From Paludibacteraceae bacterium (GTDB lineage Bacteria; Bacteroidota; Bacteroidia; Bacteroidales; Paludibacteraceae): a DNA stretch of 51,727 nucleotides. How positions within the stretch are numbered: the stretch's first letter is position 1; each line of letters starts with the position of its first letter. The translations under genes were made by a program, and so were the position numbers. The notes below the pieces were generated by a model. That model had not been told where the DNA came from, ran no database searches, and worked only from the letters and a program-made list of their open reading frames with translations. This document shows positions 42,905 to 51,727 of the stretch, piece by piece. The stretch is from NCBI GenBank assembly GCA_017480285.1, contig JAFVAX010000031.1, positions 1 through 51,727 of the forward strand. The letters are read 5' to 3'.

Positions 42905-43861
42905 ATGAAAAGACGGATTGTTCTAATCTTTTGCATTGTATTGTCAACCGTTGCTATAGCACAGTTTGACCCGCAGATTGGACAATTTATGTATTTTCAA
43001 TCCGCCGTCAATCCGGCAGCGGTCGGAGCTGACGATTTGATGAGAGTAAGCGGATTGCACCGAATGTCGTTCGTAGGGTTCAAAAACGCCCCAATGAGTA
43101 CCTTCTTCTCTTTCGGGTCTGCCTTTAATATAGGTAAGACGCGACACGGAGCCGGCATACGCTTTTTGAACGACAAATACGGTTTGTTTTCAACTCAAGC
43201 TCTACATGCGCAGTATGCCTATCGGCAGAAATTGGGCAAAGGATTTTTGAGTGCGGGAGTGGATTTAGGGTTTGTCAATGTTGCTTTCAAAGGCGATAGC
43301 GTCAACTTGGACGATTTGGTGAGTATGGGTTCAACCTATCACGAACAAAACGACCAAGCCGTTCCGATGAGTAAGAAAAACGGTATGGGTTTTGACTTGG
43401 GAATAGGTATTTACTACACTTGCCCAAGTTTTTGGGTGGGAACAAGCTACTCGCACTTGAGTTTCCCAAAAATTCACTGGGATGACAAAACCGATATGAA
43501 ACTTCGTGGAACACTCTATTTTATGGGAGGATATGTTTGGAGGCTGAAAAACAAAAATTGGCATCTGTTGCCGTCAGCAATGGTAATGACCGACTTTACT
43601 TCTTGGGATGTTGACCTTGTTTTTCAGGCAGAACTGAAAGAACGCTTCCGCTTCGGATTGAGTTATCGAATAGCAAGCAGTGTGGGAGTGTTGATAAGTG
43701 GAGACATAATAACAGGTCTTACATTAGGTTACACCTACGAGTTGTCAACAAGCAAACTACTGCTTGAAAGCTACGGCTCACACGAGATTTATCTATCTTA
43801 CGGGTTTAATGTTTTGAAGCCTAAACGAAATAGTAAATACAAAAGTATCAGATTTATGTAA
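42905..43861 (+). CDS. porP: PorP/SprF-family T9SS outer-membrane protein
   Basis: A 318-residue beta-barrel outer-membrane protein of the PorP/SprF family, an accessory of the type IX secretion machine often tied to particular cargo. The signal peptide (MKRRIVLIFCIVLSTVAIA) is followed by the family opening FDPQIGQFMYFQSAVNPAAV, then strands such as VSGLHRMSFVGF, GAGIRFLNDKYGLF and VDLVFQAELKERFRFGLSYR. I choose the ATG at 42905; a TTG at 42896 is in frame, and the ATG at 42892 is not. It heads porP-gldK-gldL-gldM-gldN, the canonical order in Porphyromonas and relatives. Confidence 0.92.
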   Translation: MKRRIVLIFCIVLSTVAIAQFDPQIGQFMYFQSAVNPAAVGADDLMRVSGLHRMSFVGFKNAPMSTFFSFGSAFNIGKTRHGAGIRFLNDKYGLFSTQALHAQYAYRQKLGKGFLSAGVDLGFVNVAFKGDSVNLDDLVSMGSTYHEQNDQAVPMSKKNGMGFDLGIGIYYTCPSFWVGTSYSHLSFPKIHWDDKTDMKLRGTLYFMGGYVWRLKNKNWHLLPSAMVMTDFTSWDVDLVFQAELKERFRFGLSYRIASSVGVLISGDIITGLTLGYTYELSTSKLLLESYGSHEIYLSYGFNVLKPKRNSKYKSIRFM

Positions 43862-43942
43862 GTTAGAAAAATAAATTTGCAAAAACTGATAAAACAAAAT
43901 ATAGAAAACTAAAAATATTAAACATAAATCATTATTTGTTTT

Positions 43943-45382
43943 ATGAAATTTAAGCACATATTGCTGTTTATACTTGCAGCAACGGTATTAGTCGGATGTA
44001 ACGCTCCTAAAGGTGAACTTGTCGGACGCAACAAGCGTGCAACAAAATTCAAAGAAGCACATCCCTATGGTATGGTTTTCATTCATAAAGGGCATTTTAT
44101 GATGGGTAACAACAAGCAGTCGGCAGTCTTTGATGAGCCTGACAACCAGATGATGTCCACAGTTGATGCTTTCTGGATGGATGAAACCGAGATAACCAAC
44201 AATGAGTATAAACAATTTGTTGATTGGGTTCGCGACTCAATCGCATACGATATGCTCATTCAGTCAAGCGAAGAGAATGCAGAAATCTATGCCAAACCGC
44301 TCATCAAAAGTGCGGATGCAGAATTAGACACCGATACTGCAAACGGAAAACGCAATTTCAAAATCAACTGGAAAAAGAAAATTCCTTGGAATAAATACAT
44401 CCCGCAAGGAGAGCAAGTTGATGCCGGCGAATATGCAGACGAGGACGAATTCTCACCTGCTATTGCTTCATTGTTCTATGAGAACACTGGGCAAATAAAT
44501 GTCAACCGTTTTCAATATCGCTACTCTTGGCTCAACTACGATGAGTTGTCGAAAATCGGCAACCGCTTCGATGTGGCAACAGGTGCATACCCTCCGGGTG
44601 CATCTGTACATGTTGATGTCGCTTGGGTAGATGATGACCATGTTATTCATGTAGAGACCGTTGAACGCGAACTAACTTCACCCAAAGACTTGGAAACTCA
44701 CATGATTATCGGTGTTTATCCTGATACACTTGTTTGGGAACGCGACTTCGAAAACTCACACAACGAGCCTGAGATGTTCAAGTATTTCGGACACCCTGGT
44801 TTCAACGACTATCCTGTTGTTGGTGTAACTTGGGAACAAGCAGATGCATTCTGCCATTGGCGTACCGACTTTTTTGCTAACAACTCCGGTCAGAACGCAC
44901 AACCTTACCGCTTACCAAACGAGGCTGAGTGGGAGTTTGCCGCTCGTGGTGGTCGCAAGTTTGCAACCTACCCTTGGGGTGGCAACTATGTCCGCAACGA
45001 GAAAGGTTGCTATTTGGCTAACTTCAAACCTTATCACGGTGGCTACGAACCCGACGGCGCAGTTAAGACTTGGGCTGTAGCACAATATCGCCCAAACGAC
45101 TTCGGCTTGTTTGATATGGCAGGTAATGTGGCAGAATGGACATGCTCACAATTCATCAACTCGTCAAGCGTTTATGTTCACGATTTGAACCCCACCTTCA
45201 TCTATCGTGCTCGCCGATCAGACCCTGAAGTCTTGAAACGCAAGGTTATTCGTGGCGGTAGTTGGAAAGATATATCTTACTATCTGCAATGTGGTTCGCG
45301 CACATACGAGTATCAATACGAGGCTCGTTCGTATATTGGTTTCCGTTGCGTACGCTCGATTGTTGGCGACAAACATAAATAA
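43943..45382 (+). CDS. gldK: T9SS lipoprotein GldK/PorK
   Basis: GldK forms the large periplasmic ring of the T9SS with GldN, anchored in the outer membrane by lipid. 479 residues. The signal ends in the lipobox LVGC (C19). The rest is a formylglycine-generating-enzyme-like (SUMF1) fold used structurally: MVFIHKGHFMMGNN near 48, HPGFNDYPVVGVTWEQADAF near 284, RLPNEAEWEFAARGG near 322, FGLFDMAGNVAEWTCS near 393, and VIRGGSWKD with YIGFRCVRS at the end. An acidic insertion lies at about 110-170. It is flanked by porP and gldL. Confidence 0.95.
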   Translation: MKFKHILLFILAATVLVGCNAPKGELVGRNKRATKFKEAHPYGMVFIHKGHFMMGNNKQSAVFDEPDNQMMSTVDAFWMDETEITNNEYKQFVDWVRDSIAYDMLIQSSEENAEIYAKPLIKSADAELDTDTANGKRNFKINWKKKIPWNKYIPQGEQVDAGEYADEDEFSPAIASLFYENTGQINVNRFQYRYSWLNYDELSKIGNRFDVATGAYPPGASVHVDVAWVDDDHVIHVETVERELTSPKDLETHMIIGVYPDTLVWERDFENSHNEPEMFKYFGHPGFNDYPVVGVTWEQADAFCHWRTDFFANNSGQNAQPYRLPNEAEWEFAARGGRKFATYPWGGNYVRNEKGCYLANFKPYHGGYEPDGAVKTWAVAQYRPNDFGLFDMAGNVAEWTCSQFINSSSVYVHDLNPTFIYRARRSDPEVLKRKVIRGGSWKDISYYLQCGSRTYEYQYEARSYIGFRCVRSIVGDKHK

Positions 45383-45453
45383 ACATTGCTCATAATTTCA
45401 AAACAAGAAAATAATTAACTTATATACAAAAACCTTAAAAAATCTAATGTTTT

Positions 45454-46362
45454 ATGGCTAACGAACCCAAAAAAAAGAGTGCTTTCCGTGAGTGGTACGA
45501 GCAAGACTCTGTTAAAATCGTTGTAAATGCAACCTACTGTCTTGGTGCATCTGTCGTTCTTATTGGTGCGTTGTTCAAACTGATGCACTGGCCCGGTGCC
45601 GGTATCATGCTTACCGCCGGTATGTGTACTGAAGCGTTCCTTTTCGCAATCGGTGTATTCGACAAGCCGCATATTGACTATCACTGGGAGAATATGTTCC
45701 CTGTTCTTTTGGAAGATGAGGCCAAACCCGTTGATTTGAATGAAGTGAAAGGCGGCAAGGGCAACGGCATCTCAGGTATCCAGCCCATTACCGTTCCTTC
45801 CGTAACAACGAATGCGGGTGGCGGTGTGCTCAGTTCGTTAGCAGATGCCGATGTTCAGACATTCCGTGAAGGTTTGAAGAAACTTACAGATACGGCCGGC
45901 AAACTTGCAGACCTTGGCAAAGTAACAGCTGCTGCTGAACAACTCACACAAAACATGGTAGCAGCAGGTGCCTCTGCAGCACAATTTGCTCAAGGACAAC
46001 AACAACTCAATCAAATATCTGCTAATCTTGGAACACAACTGCAAGGACTTAATGAGCAATATGCTACCGTTATTGCAAGTGTAAAACAAGTTTCAGACGA
46101 TACAAAACAAAGCAACGCTGGTGTACGCAAAGTAAACGACCAACTCAATGCTCTTAACGCTGCTTACGAGTTGCAACTTCAATCACTCAATGCACAATCT
46201 GCAGCATTCAACCAGATTGCAAAGAACTCGCAATCACTTGGTCAGGCTGCAGACGATGTACTTAAATCATACCAAAGCGTTGCAAATGCCCAAAAGGCTT
46301 TGGCTACACAAGTTGAACAACTCAACAAAGTTTATGGCTCAATGCTGAATGCTGTTGCATAA
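45454..46362 (+). CDS. gldL: T9SS inner-membrane motor protein GldL/PorL
   Basis: GldL and GldM form the proton-driven rotary motor that powers T9SS and gliding. 302 residues. Two transmembrane helices (about 23-44 and 49-68; CLGASVVLIGALFKLMHWPG and IMLTAGMCTEAFLFAIGVF) carry the conserved Glu in TEAF thought to take part in proton flow. The motif WENMFPVL follows. After a Gly/Pro linker the C-terminal 190 residues are Ala/Gln/Asn-rich and form long coiled-coil helices in the cytoplasm. Spacing is 71 bp after gldK and 76 bp before gldM. Confidence 0.95.
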   Translation: MANEPKKKSAFREWYEQDSVKIVVNATYCLGASVVLIGALFKLMHWPGAGIMLTAGMCTEAFLFAIGVFDKPHIDYHWENMFPVLLEDEAKPVDLNEVKGGKGNGISGIQPITVPSVTTNAGGGVLSSLADADVQTFREGLKKLTDTAGKLADLGKVTAAAEQLTQNMVAAGASAAQFAQGQQQLNQISANLGTQLQGLNEQYATVIASVKQVSDDTKQSNAGVRKVNDQLNALNAAYELQLQSLNAQSAAFNQIAKNSQSLGQAADDVLKSYQSVANAQKALATQVEQLNKVYGSMLNAVA

Positions 46363-46438
46363 GCACATAGGGTATAAAAAAAGAGTTTATTCAACAAAAA
46401 ATTAACTTAAATTGTTTAATTAGTTAAAAAAAGTCACT

Positions 46439-48022
46439 ATGGGTGGAGCAAAAAACTGTCCGGAAACCCCGCGGCAACGAATGATTGGTATGATGTACCT
46501 CGTGCTTACCGCAATGTTGGCTTTGAACGTTTCAACAGACATTCTTAACGGTTTCAAAATCGTTGATGATAGTTTGCAGAACACTTTCAAAGTAAATGAC
46601 AGGCGTGCAAAAGACATTGTACACCAATTCGAAGGTGCATACGCGAACAATCCGGCAAAATACGAAATAAAATACAAACAAGCAAAGGCTATTCAAGCAC
46701 AAGCAGATGCCGTTATTGCAATGCTTGACAGCGTAAAAAGAGAAATCGCTATCCGTTCTGATGCACCAATTGATAGCATTCAAAATGGAGTGCATTTGAA
46801 AGATGTTGTTGCTAAAGATAACCGCGAAGCAGCTACAATCGTATTCGGTATATCAGACGATGATCAATATGGTGTTACAGGTAGACGTGTTTTCTACGCA
46901 CTTCACGATTTCCGCGATACCCTTATCACTATCGGCTCAAACCTTTTCCCCGACAGACATCAAGAGTATGACGAAGAGTTCCACACACTTATTGATATCT
47001 CATCATTCAACAAGGCTGAATTTGAAACTTGGCAATTTGCTACTTTCTATGATCAACCTTCGGGTGCTGCTCTTGCCGTATTGTCGAAACTGCAGAACGA
47101 CGTTAGAAACGCAGAGGTAAAGATGATGCTTGAGTTGTACAATAGTTCAGATGCATCGGATATGCGTATCAACAAGATGGAAGCACTGGTTATTCCTGAG
47201 TCAAACAATGTTGTTCAAGGTGGCAAGTATAAAGCAAAAGTTATTCTTGCCGGTGTTGACTCTACTAAACTGCCTAAGTATTTCCTTGACGATAAAGAAA
47301 TAAGTTCAAGTAACATTGAACTTCCTTCAGGCGCACTCGGTGAGCACAAACACACAGGTCGTTTGGTTGTTCAAAACGGCGAATTGGAAACAAGCTATCC
47401 CTTCCATTTCGAATATTCAGTAAACCCGGCTGCTGTGAATGTAAGTAATACCGAACTTTCTGTTGTATATCGCAACTATGAGAACAAGATGCATATTTCT
47501 GTTCCCGGTGTAGCAGCCGACAAAATTCGTGTTAATGTTACCGGCGCCACAATCAAAGGACAAGGAGCAGGTAAGTATGTTCTGAAGCCAAATGATAGCG
47601 CAAATGAAATTGGAATTAAGGTTCAAGGCGAGATTTCAGGTAGTTGGACTAACTTCCCTGAACAGAAGTTCCGCGTTAAGAACCTTCCGAAACCTGATAC
47701 ATACATCAGTATCGGAGATAGAAAGATTGAAACAGATGTCGTTTCAAAAAATATTCTTCGCGACAGCAAGATGACAATTAATGTTGGTTATGGACCTGAC
47801 GACTTGCTTGAATTGGGCTATACCGTTACAATGTTTGATATAAAGATGCCGGGACACATGAACTCCAACATGAGTGGCAACAAACTACCGGCAAGCGAAA
47901 TTAACTATATCAACCGTTTGAATGTAGGTGATGTTGTGGTTATCTATCCTACACGCGCCGTCACAGCTCAAGGTGCTGAAATTAAGAAAGGTCTACGCCC
48001 AATTGCAATAACAGTTAAATAA
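46439..48022 (+). CDS. gldM: T9SS motor/transducer protein GldM/PorM
   Basis: GldM spans the periplasm from the GldL motor to the GldK/GldN ring. 527 residues with one N-terminal transmembrane helix (RMIGMMYLVLTAMLALNVST, about 14-33) bearing conserved polar residues. A helical domain follows, then several beta domains in tandem (for example VIPESNNVVQGGKYKAKVIL near 251 and NISG-type strands to the end, RPIAITVK). Length and domain series agree with the family (D1 to D4). It is 87 bp before gldN. Confidence 0.95.
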   Translation: MGGAKNCPETPRQRMIGMMYLVLTAMLALNVSTDILNGFKIVDDSLQNTFKVNDRRAKDIVHQFEGAYANNPAKYEIKYKQAKAIQAQADAVIAMLDSVKREIAIRSDAPIDSIQNGVHLKDVVAKDNREAATIVFGISDDDQYGVTGRRVFYALHDFRDTLITIGSNLFPDRHQEYDEEFHTLIDISSFNKAEFETWQFATFYDQPSGAALAVLSKLQNDVRNAEVKMMLELYNSSDASDMRINKMEALVIPESNNVVQGGKYKAKVILAGVDSTKLPKYFLDDKEISSSNIELPSGALGEHKHTGRLVVQNGELETSYPFHFEYSVNPAAVNVSNTELSVVYRNYENKMHISVPGVAADKIRVNVTGATIKGQGAGKYVLKPNDSANEIGIKVQGEISGSWTNFPEQKFRVKNLPKPDTYISIGDRKIETDVVSKNILRDSKMTINVGYGPDDLLELGYTVTMFDIKMPGHMNSNMSGNKLPASEINYINRLNVGDVVVIYPTRAVTAQGAEIKKGLRPIAITVK

Positions 48023-48109
48023 ACGACAACTTCTGAAATAGCAAAATCGCTTACTACATAGAATCCTGAAGACTGGGTTCAAAAATGAAAATAAAAAAAA
48101 TCTTAAGAT

Positions 48110-49126
48110 ATGAAAAAATTAAGTGTTGTAATATGTTTTCTTTTAGCAGTTCTTGGCGTAAGAGCACAGTACACTCAATTCCCTTTCTTTGACGAAAACG
48201 GATTGGTAACAACCATTGCTACGCAACCAAGCGACTCTAACAGAATAGTTACTGTTTATCATCGTGCGGACGACATTGCATGGTCACGCGTTGTGTATAG
48301 AGTAATAGATATGCGCTTTAAGCAAAACTATCCGCTACATTTCCCTTTACATAGCGATGATCCTGACTACCACAATCTGCTTAATGTCATTTTGGAAGCT
48401 ATTCCTCAAGGCTTAAAGCTGTATAATGTACCCGCAAATTTGAAACCCAAATATGTCAACAAAGACGGTCAGATGGATACTATTCCTTATGTAGATGTGG
48501 CTGCGCGTTTCCGCTTGGATGTAAAGGTAGATGAAGAGCAGGAATTAGATGGTACAGAAGCAGGAGATAACCTTCATAAATCTTGTTGCGACCCATTTAT
48601 GGTGCTTCACTATGATAGTGCCACAAATGTATTCTCGCCATTCTACGAAAACTTTGAGCGGTTCAATATGAACCAACTCAAGTATGTCATTCAAGAGATT
48701 CTCTTCTTTGACAAGCACTACTCTCGTATGTATAGCAAGATCCTTGCCATCGCTCCTGTTTATACAAAACCTGAGGAAACATCAAAAGACGGAAATCCTT
48801 ACATCACACTTCAGAGAAATATGCTCTGCTGGATTGTGTTTGACGATTTGCGCCCGTATATGGCAAAACATTACATCCTTGATGTTAACGAACAAGCAAG
48901 CAATGGGTCTAAACGCCAGACATTTGACGACTTCTTCGCTCGCCAACTTTACACATCTTACCTGCTTGGCGACGACAACATCTTCGGCAGACAGATTGTT
49001 GCAACAAACAATATGTACCACTATGGCAAACTGTTTGATAATCAAACGGAAGAAGATGTAAAAAAAGAGCAAAAACGAATTGAAACGGAACTATTGAACT
49101 TTGAACAAGACCTTTGGGAATACTAA
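48110..49126 (+). CDS. gldN: T9SS ring protein GldN/PorN
   Basis: GldN joins GldK in the periplasmic ring beneath the SprA translocon. 338 residues, with a signal peptide (MKKLSVVICFLLAVLGVRA). Family features include WSRVVYRVIDMRFKQNYPLH near 58-77, DPDYHNLLNVILEAIPQGLK, DPFMVLHYDS, FFDKHYSRMYSKILAIAPVY near 200-220 and MLCWIVFDDLRPYMAKH near 240. It ends the T9SS block and is followed by a perfect 13-bp hairpin before ftsX. Confidence 0.95.
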   Translation: MKKLSVVICFLLAVLGVRAQYTQFPFFDENGLVTTIATQPSDSNRIVTVYHRADDIAWSRVVYRVIDMRFKQNYPLHFPLHSDDPDYHNLLNVILEAIPQGLKLYNVPANLKPKYVNKDGQMDTIPYVDVAARFRLDVKVDEEQELDGTEAGDNLHKSCCDPFMVLHYDSATNVFSPFYENFERFNMNQLKYVIQEILFFDKHYSRMYSKILAIAPVYTKPEETSKDGNPYITLQRNMLCWIVFDDLRPYMAKHYILDVNEQASNGSKRQTFDDFFARQLYTSYLLGDDNIFGRQIVATNNMYHYGKLFDNQTEEDVKKEQKRIETELLNFEQDLWEY

Positions 49127-49149
49127 TTGTTCCTTTATAGGATAAAAGG

Positions 49150-49189
49150 AAACAATGTAGAGGGGTAAACAGACTTCTCTACATTGTTT
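49150..49189 (+). terminator. Perfect hairpin between gldN and ftsX
   Basis: AAACAATGTAGAG/CTCTACATTGTTT is a 13-bp perfect stem with a 14-nt loop, ending 12 bp before the ftsX ATG. There is no T-run beyond TTT, so it may be a weak terminator, a processing site or a translation-control hairpin. Confidence 0.55.
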
Positions 49190-49201
49190 GTAAATAAGAA
49201 A

Positions 49202-50059
49202 ATGAAAAAGCACAGATTTCATACTATCTATTTAACAACTACATTGAGTGTAGCGCTCGTGCTCTTTTTGGTTGGTTTGCAGGTAATTATAGGTCTATCT
49301 GCAAACGAACTTGTCAAACAAATAAAAGAGAATGTAGTTATAACGGCCGTTTTAACAGACTCTGCAGACAGCGATGCCGTAGCACGACTTGGAAAGATGC
49401 TAAAAGCAAGTAACTACACCAAAGACTACCGCTACGTAAGTCAGGCGCAGGCATTGAAAGAGCATATACGCTATATGGGCGAAGACCCTGAACAATTTTT
49501 AGGTTTCAACCCCCTACAAGCTTCATTTGAGATAAGCGTAAAGGCGGAATATGCACATCCTGATAGCATCAAACAAATAGCAACACGCTTGAACACATTG
49601 CCTTTTGTTGAGAAAACGATATATCAGAAAGATGTTATAGAAGCTCTCAACAAGAACCTTGAGCAGATAACATACTTTATGTTGCCTGTGGCAGCTGTTT
49701 TGCTATTTATTGCAATTGTACTTATAGTCAATACAATAAGACTCAACATCTATGCCCGCAGATTTCTTATAAAGACAATGACACTTGTTGGGGCTACTGC
49801 CGGTTTCATTCGCAGACCTATAGTGGGCAAACACATGCTGATTGGCTTTTTTGCGGCTTGCATAGCCATTGCAATGTTAGCAGCAATAGTTTATACCCTA
49901 TGGCAACGGTATGCCATAATGATTGTTCATCCTACAATAGAAAACATCGCTATCATTGCCGGAACGGTAATGATATCAGGACTTGTTATTTGTTTCCTTG
50001 CAGCCGAATTTACAGCAAGCAAATATATCCGTATGAAAACTGACAAACTTTACAACTAA
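49202..50059 (+). CDS. ftsX: Cell division permease-like protein FtsX
   Basis: FtsX with FtsE activates peptidoglycan hydrolases at the septum. 285 residues from the ATG at 49202, with an in-frame TTG at 49184 lying in the upstream hairpin. There are four transmembrane helices: one N-terminal (TIYLTTTLSVALVLFLVGLQ) and three in the C-terminal half (about 160-283). Between them is the extracellular domain (about 45-155) with FxxNPLQASFEISVKAEYAH. RLNIYARRFLIKTMTLVGAT is the conserved cytoplasmic loop. ftsE is not adjacent, which is usual in this phylum. The order ftsX-DUF3098-uppP-truB is conserved in Bacteroidota. Confidence 0.92.
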   Translation: MKKHRFHTIYLTTTLSVALVLFLVGLQVIIGLSANELVKQIKENVVITAVLTDSADSDAVARLGKMLKASNYTKDYRYVSQAQALKEHIRYMGEDPEQFLGFNPLQASFEISVKAEYAHPDSIKQIATRLNTLPFVEKTIYQKDVIEALNKNLEQITYFMLPVAAVLLFIAIVLIVNTIRLNIYARRFLIKTMTLVGATAGFIRRPIVGKHMLIGFFAACIAIAMLAAIVYTLWQRYAIMIVHPTIENIAIIAGTVMISGLVICFLAAEFTASKYIRMKTDKLYN

Positions 50060-50070
50060 TTTTTGGCAAA

Positions 50071-50316
50071 ATGAAATACACTCTTCCGAAACTCAATCTC
50101 TGGTGCATCGGCATCGCTACAATAATAATCATCACCGGATTTGCACTTATGACAGGTGCATCAAGTGGTGAAGTATATAATCCCGATATATTCTCAACAA
50201 GAAGAATAACGGTAGGTCCGATGATTGCACTCTTCGGTTTCGTTGCACTTATTGTTGCTATTTTACTTCCTTCAAAAAACAAGAAAGAAGAGAATAAAGA
50301 AAAACCTGCTAAATAA
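50071..50316 (+). CDS. Small DUF3098 membrane protein
   Basis: An 81-residue protein with two transmembrane helices (about 9-28 and 49-66; CIGIATIIIITGFALMTGA and PMIALFGFVALIVAILL), a short loop with NPDIFSTRRITVGP, and a basic/acidic cytoplasmic tail (PSKNKKEENKEKPAK). This is the DUF3098 family, regularly found between ftsX and uppP in Bacteroidota. Function unknown; context suggests a role near the division or cell-wall machinery. Confidence 0.9.
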   Translation: MKYTLPKLNLWCIGIATIIIITGFALMTGASSGEVYNPDIFSTRRITVGPMIALFGFVALIVAILLPSKNKKEENKEKPAK

Positions 50317-50394
50317 AACAGCACAAAAAATTCAGTTTATTAACAAACAGAGATTTTAGTTAAAATAACTAATAATCAACAAAAGCATAACAAA

Positions 50395-51219
50395 ATGAAT
50401 TGGTGGGAAGCTTTGATATTAGGTATCGTACAAGGACTGACGGAGTTTCTGCCCGTATCAAGCAGTGGTCATTTGGAAATAGGACAGGCGTTGCTCGGGA
50501 CAGCAGGAGAAGACAATCTAACATTCGCAATAGTAGTACATGTGGCTACAGTATTGTCCACATTGTGCGTATTTTGGCAAGTCGTATGGCAACTTCTGAA
50601 AGGCACATTTACAACTCTCAAATGGAACGAAGAAAAAGATTATGTCGCCAAAATACTTGTATCAATGATACCCATTTTCATTGTTGGCATGTTTTTCAAA
50701 GACTATATCGAATCATTATTTGGCAGTAGTTTGGTTTTAGTTGGTATCTGCCTGATTATCACCTCTTGCCTGCTTGGAGTAAGCGAGTTTTTGAACAAAC
50801 GAATGAAAAAAGAAGGACACCCCATTCGCTACTCAGATGCTGCCATAATAGGTATTGCACAGGCTGTTGCGGTATTACCGGGCTTAAGCCGTAGCGGGTC
50901 AACTATTGCCACCGGTCTGCTCTGCGGAGTAAAAAAAGAAATGATTGCACAATTCTCTTTTTTGATGGTTCTTGCACCAATCTTAGGGGAAGCTTTGCTT
51001 GACGGACTAAAAATGGTCAAAGACCCGACAATGGTTACTTCAATACCATTAGGGTCACTCTTAGTTGGTTTTGTAGCCGCTTTCTTAACCGGATTGTTCG
51101 CATGCAAATTTATGGTAGAGATAGTCAAACGACAGAAACTTGTATATTTCAGCGTCTATTGCCTCATTGCAGGTCTGCTTGCTATAATACTTGAATATCA
51201 CCCCATTACACTGTTTTAA
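50395..51219 (+). CDS. uppP: Undecaprenyl-diphosphatase UppP/BacA
   Basis: This integral membrane enzyme dephosphorylates undecaprenyl diphosphate to recycle the lipid carrier for peptidoglycan, and confers bacitracin tolerance. 274 residues with about eight membrane segments. The catalytic motif [13 protein letters not shown] (residues 14-26, with E17) and the second motif [19 protein letters not shown] near 160-178 (with the catalytic Arg) are intact. It is followed 2 bp later by truB. Confidence 0.96.
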   Translation: MNWWEALILGIVQGLTEFLPVSSSGHLEIGQALLGTAGEDNLTFAIVVHVATVLSTLCVFWQVVWQLLKGTFTTLKWNEEKDYVAKILVSMIPIFIVGMFFKDYIESLFGSSLVLVGICLIITSCLLGVSEFLNKRMKKEGHPIRYSDAAIIGIAQAVAVLPGLSRSGSTIATGLLCGVKKEMIAQFSFLMVLAPILGEALLDGLKMVKDPTMVTSIPLGSLLVGFVAAFLTGLFACKFMVEIVKRQKLVYFSVYCLIAGLLAIILEYHPITLF

Positions 51220-51221
51220 TC

Positions 51222-51727
51222 ATGGATTTTGTAGAAGGTGAAATTCTGCCGTTTTGGAAACCGCTACATTGGACCAGCTTTGACTTGGTAGGCAAAGTAA
51301 GGGCAGAGATATGCCATAAGTTGCATATAAAGAAACTCAAGGTTGGTCATACCGGCACACTTGACCCATTAGCAGAAGGAGTAGTGGTCATTTGCACGGG
51401 CAGAAAGACCAAGATGATTGAACAGTTACAAGAACATATCAAAGAATATGAGGCAACACTTCAGTTTGGAAGTACCACCCCATCCTTTGACTTGGAAACG
51501 GAGATAGATGCCTATTACCCGACGGAACACATAACGGCAGAGTTAATAAACGAGACGCTTAGCCGTTTCAAAGGAGAGATAATGCAAGTGCCACCGGTCT
51601 TTTCAGCAGTTAAAATCGACGGCAAACGAGCATACGAAAAAGCCCGCAAAGGCGAACAAATAGAACTTAAAGCCAAACGACTTGTAATTGACTCTATTGA
51701 ACTTCTTAATTTCGATGCCGAAAAGAA
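51222..51727 (+). CDS. truB: tRNA pseudouridine synthase TruB, C-terminus outside window
   Basis: TruB makes pseudouridine 55 in the T loop of tRNAs. The first 168 residues are present, from the ATG at 51222 (2 bp after uppP). The N-terminal substrate-binding motif PFWKPLHWTSFDLVGKVR, the catalytic motif KVGHTGTLDPLAEGVVVIC with the nucleophile Asp in TLDPLA, EYEATLQFGSTTPSFDLE and QVPPVFSAVKIDGKRAYEKA are all as in the family. The rest lies beyond the window. Confidence 0.96.
   Translation, partial: MDFVEGEILPFWKPLHWTSFDLVGKVRAEICHKLHIKKLKVGHTGTLDPLAEGVVVICTGRKTKMIEQLQEHIKEYEATLQFGSTTPSFDLETEIDAYYPTEHITAELINETLSRFKGEIMQVPPVFSAVKIDGKRAYEKARKGEQIELKAKRLVIDSIELLNFDAEK

Overview
The window is chromosomal DNA from a member of the phylum Bacteroidota, most likely order Bacteroidales. 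The evidence is a porP-gldKLMN type IX secretion (T9SS) locus, secreted proteins with T9SS-type C-terminal tails, a murC-ftsQ-ftsA-ftsZ-yqeY cell-division cluster, tRNA genes without an encoded CCA, and repeated promoters of the Bacteroidota form TTTG-N20-TAnnTTTG. I cannot assign a genus. Lipid A/Kdo biosynthesis (waaA) shows a normal outer membrane.

Layout. 1-8.5 kb (minus): start of a secreted protein, then the operon murC, ftsQ, ftsA, ftsZ, yqeY, TPR protein, dedA. 8.5-12.6 kb (minus): a PIN-type toxin-antitoxin pair with a frameshifted toxin, then a 1119-residue secreted alpha-amylase. 12.7-17 kb: tatD, a BspA-like leucine-rich-repeat (LRR) surface protein, a frameshifted T9SS cargo gene and a dense repeat field. 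17-21.5 kb: a RecD-like helicase, SRP RNA, tRNA-Ser and an exbB/exbD energising locus. 21.5-28.5 kb: a lipoprotein thioredoxin, another repeat field and a giant (1716-residue) LRR/InlB-repeat surface protein. 28.6-37 kb (minus): acyl-CoA synthetase, dsbD, a frameshifted secreted endonuclease I, hisS and waaA. 37-42.5 kb (plus): tsaD, an exosortase-like protein, a MATE transporter, RNase H, tRNA-Leu (minus), a methyltransferase and a cobalamin adenosyltransferase. 42.6-51.7 kb (plus): a DUF2795 protein, porP-gldK-gldL-gldM-gldN, ftsX, a DUF3098 protein, uppP and the start of truB.

How it works together. The T9SS locus would export the tailed proteins encoded here (amylase, endonuclease I, carbohydrate-binding-like protein, perhaps the LRR proteins). 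ExbB/ExbD supplies proton-motive energy to envelope machines. DsbD and the TlpA-like lipoprotein handle periplasmic thiols. MurC, FtsQAZX, UppP and WaaA build the envelope.

Two observations stand out. First, between 6.7 and 32 kb I count 22 copies of short palindromic elements of a shared design, always in mixed-orientation clusters of two or more. Four of the seven clusters lie inside open reading frames (murC twice, tatD, dsbD), where they add protein segments absent from the usual family members. Second, the two LRR surface-protein genes, 9 kb apart, share an ungapped 65-bp promoter with two dyad-symmetric sites exactly 21 bp apart. This suggests a common dedicated regulator.
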